64,000 nucleotides of DNA from positions 744,001 through 808,000 of the forward strand of contig CBDAQC010000002.1 in NCBI GenBank assembly GCA_965198915.1, in the 5' to 3' direction. Position numbers and translations under genes: made by a program. Within the stretch, counting starts at the first letter, position 1. Every line of letters starts with the position of its first letter. The notes beneath the pieces were generated by a model. That model did no database searches, was not told where the DNA came from, and worked only from the letters and a program-made list of their open reading frames with translations. The DNA is from BOG-908 sp965198915 (lineage in GTDB: Bacteria > Pseudomonadota > Alphaproteobacteria > Acetobacterales > Acetobacteraceae). This document shows, one piece after another, positions 62,834 to 64,000 of the stretch.

Positions 62834-62986
62834 AAGCAAAGGCCTTCTTTTTTTAAGAAAAGAAGCAAAAAACTTTCGACTTCCGCATCTGCGGCATTGG
62901 TGGCTGTTCCGCCTGAAACCGGTTCTTGCGGCAGCGGGAAACCAAGTCTCCTGCTCTCTTTTCAGGAAAGAGTCTCTGGCTTGCTA
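62834..62986. repeat. Palindromic element E19 (CCGCATCTGC core)
   Basis: Left arm 62834-62878, right arm 62937-62986. The right hairpin is CTCTTT-TCAGG-AAAGAG, a changed but paired stem. The core contains CCGCATCTGCGGC, as in E5 and E7. It lies between the glycosyltransferase (TAG at 62986-62984, in the right end) and the lipoprotein gene. Confidence 0.9.
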
Positions 62987-64000
62987 CTTACGCTTGGCCG
63001 CGATTTCCCGATAGAACGCCTGCTTGCGTTCTTCTTCTTCCGGCGTGCGGAACCGCCGGACCAGGTGATGGATGTGCGGGCCGCCGCGCCCCAGACCAAG
63101 CGCCGACGCGTCCAGCGGCAGGCTCCTGTGCGAGGTCCCCTGCACCGTCTCGTGCACCGCGCCGCCGTAGCGCACGCGGCGGTCCGGCGTGTTGCGCAGC
63201 AGGCGCACCTGGCGGTCGGGATAGGCGATCATGTCGCCTGACTTGTCGGCACCGGGGAAGTTGTAGCGGGGCAGGGCGAAGGCATCCACGCCTGGCTCTT
63301 GCGACGTCCGGGCCAGCAAGGCCAGCAAGGGGGCGTGGTCTTCGGGGGCCAGCTCCTCGTCGGCGTCCAGCATCAGCACCCAATCCACCCAGTCCGGCAC
63401 CAGCGCCAGGGCCGCGTTGCGCATCGCACCGAAATCGTCGTCGAACAGCGTGTGGTCACGCAACTCGTGGGCATAGGGCACGCCGCATTCCTCCAGGAAA
63501 GCCTGGGTTATGGCAGGCGTGGCGTCGCGTGAGCCGGTGTCCAGCACGGCGTAGAAACCGGCAACCGGCTGGGTGCTGGCCAGCATGTTGCGCACGCAGA
63601 TCGCCTCGTCACGCACGATGGCGGCGATGGCCAGCGTCGGGTGGGTCTCGCGTTCGGCGGGAGCGGCGCTGGCGGCAGGGGCGGCGTAGGTCACCGGCAG
63701 CATCCAGCCGCCCACCTGCATAAGAGTCAGCCCGTGCCAGGCCAGCGACTGCTCGCAATGGTGGCGGCCGCGTATCTCCGCCTCCAGCGCGGCGGGATCG
63801 AAACCGTCCTGTGCCGGACCGAGCACCAGAAGGGTACGCTGGGCGAAACTGCCGCGCAGCGCGTCCATCCAGCCGGCGGTGGCGGAGCGGTCCAGCAGGT
63901 AGAGCGCGTCGATCGGCAGGCCTGTGCCGGCGAGGAGCGTGGCCACCTCACCCGGCGTGGTGGCCAGGCGGAACAGGGACGTGCCGTCAGGCAGGCTGGT
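62984..64000 (-). CDS. Glycosyltransferase family 2 protein, C-terminal part (cut by window edge)
   Basis: The open frame continues to the right window edge without a start. An N-terminal region of about 120 residues is of unknown type (LLVLGPAQDGFDPAALEAEI). A GT2 domain follows: TLAIAAIVRDEAICVRNML, AVLDTGSRDATP (DxGSxD) and VLMLDADEELAPEDHAPL (DxDE, metal and nucleotide sugar). FRTPEEEERKQAFYREIA ends the protein. GT2 enzymes of this kind glycosylate surface or secreted molecules. The stop TAG is within E19. Confidence 0.88.
   Translation of the reverse strand, partial: TSLPDGTSLFRLATTPGEVATLLAGTGLPIDALYLLDRSATAGWMDALRGSFAQRTLLVLGPAQDGFDPAALEAEIRGRHHCEQSLAWHGLTLMQVGGWMLPVTYAAPAASAAPAERETHPTLAIAAIVRDEAICVRNMLASTQPVAGFYAVLDTGSRDATPAITQAFLEECGVPYAHELRDHTLFDDDFGAMRNAALALVPDWVDWVLMLDADEELAPEDHAPLLALLARTSQEPGVDAFALPRYNFPGADKSGDMIAYPDRQVRLLRNTPDRRVRYGGAVHETVQGTSHRSLPLDASALGLGRGGPHIHHLVRRFRTPEEEERKQAFYREIAAKRK

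Overview
The window is high-GC DNA from what looks like an aerobic alphaproteobacterium, most likely in or near the Acetobacteraceae (Rhodospirillales). This is inferred from gene content: a mitofilin homologue inside a hemC-hemD-hemY cluster, CobT, a complete PspF/PspABC system, alternative complex III coupled to a caa3 oxidase, and AT-rich palindromic repeats between GC-rich genes. No rRNA, CRISPR array, insertion sequence or prophage was found. Almost all genes are housekeeping or envelope genes.

Layout. 1-4.2 kb: the start of pyrG, then pspF, a sigma-54 promoter and a small-ORF/pspA/pspB/pspC operon ending in a sulfotransferase. 4.3-11.1 kb, minus strand: two tandem GT61 glycosyltransferases, murJ, gpsA, rlmJ and tsaD. 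11.3-16.1 kb: hemC, hemD, mitofilin, hemY. 16.4-20.6 kb: a three-gene cassette (HAD-UbiA fusion, DprE1-like oxidase, GT87-like membrane protein) resembling mycobacterial decaprenyl-phospho-arabinose synthesis and use. 20.7-32.3 kb: a respiratory operon, actA-actB-actCD (fused)-actE-actF-membrane protein-ctaC-(37-codon ORF)-ctaD-ctaE-ctaF, which would carry electrons from quinol through alternative complex III to an A2-type caa3 oxidase. 32.4-44.1 kb: an SDR, a YciE-like protein, an RhtA-like exporter, cobT, a GNAT, a CorC-like protein, ybeY, phoH, miaB, a PlsC-like acyltransferase and a diguanylate cyclase. 44.3-49.3 kb: uvrA, an SDR, ssb and two tRNA genes. 49.6-56.6 kb: a secreted phosphoesterase, an orphan amino-acid-binding protein and paoABC. 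56.7-64 kb: bioA, bioB, an Lrp regulator, trxB, a LysR regulator, a lipoprotein and a partial GT2 glycosyltransferase.

The most notable signal is not a protein. At 19 places (called E1-E19 here), only at gene boundaries, there is an AT-rich palindromic repeat. The intact form is an arm of about 45 bp, a GC-rich core of about 45-105 bp, and the inverted arm. Each arm contains its own hairpin, and the hairpin bases vary between copies in a compensating way. The outer end of the arm repeatedly supplies a TTG start codon (sometimes with a Shine-Dalgarno-like sequence) to the gene leading away, or a TAG stop codon to the gene running in. Five genes (murJ, the GT87-like gene, actE, the rhtA-like gene, bioA) appear to start inside a copy, and nine genes end in TAG at or within a few bases of a copy. 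Two copies lie inside the respiratory operon. A second, GC-rich hairpin family (CCAGGGGC-N3-GCCCCTGG) occurs at gene ends and may act as terminators.
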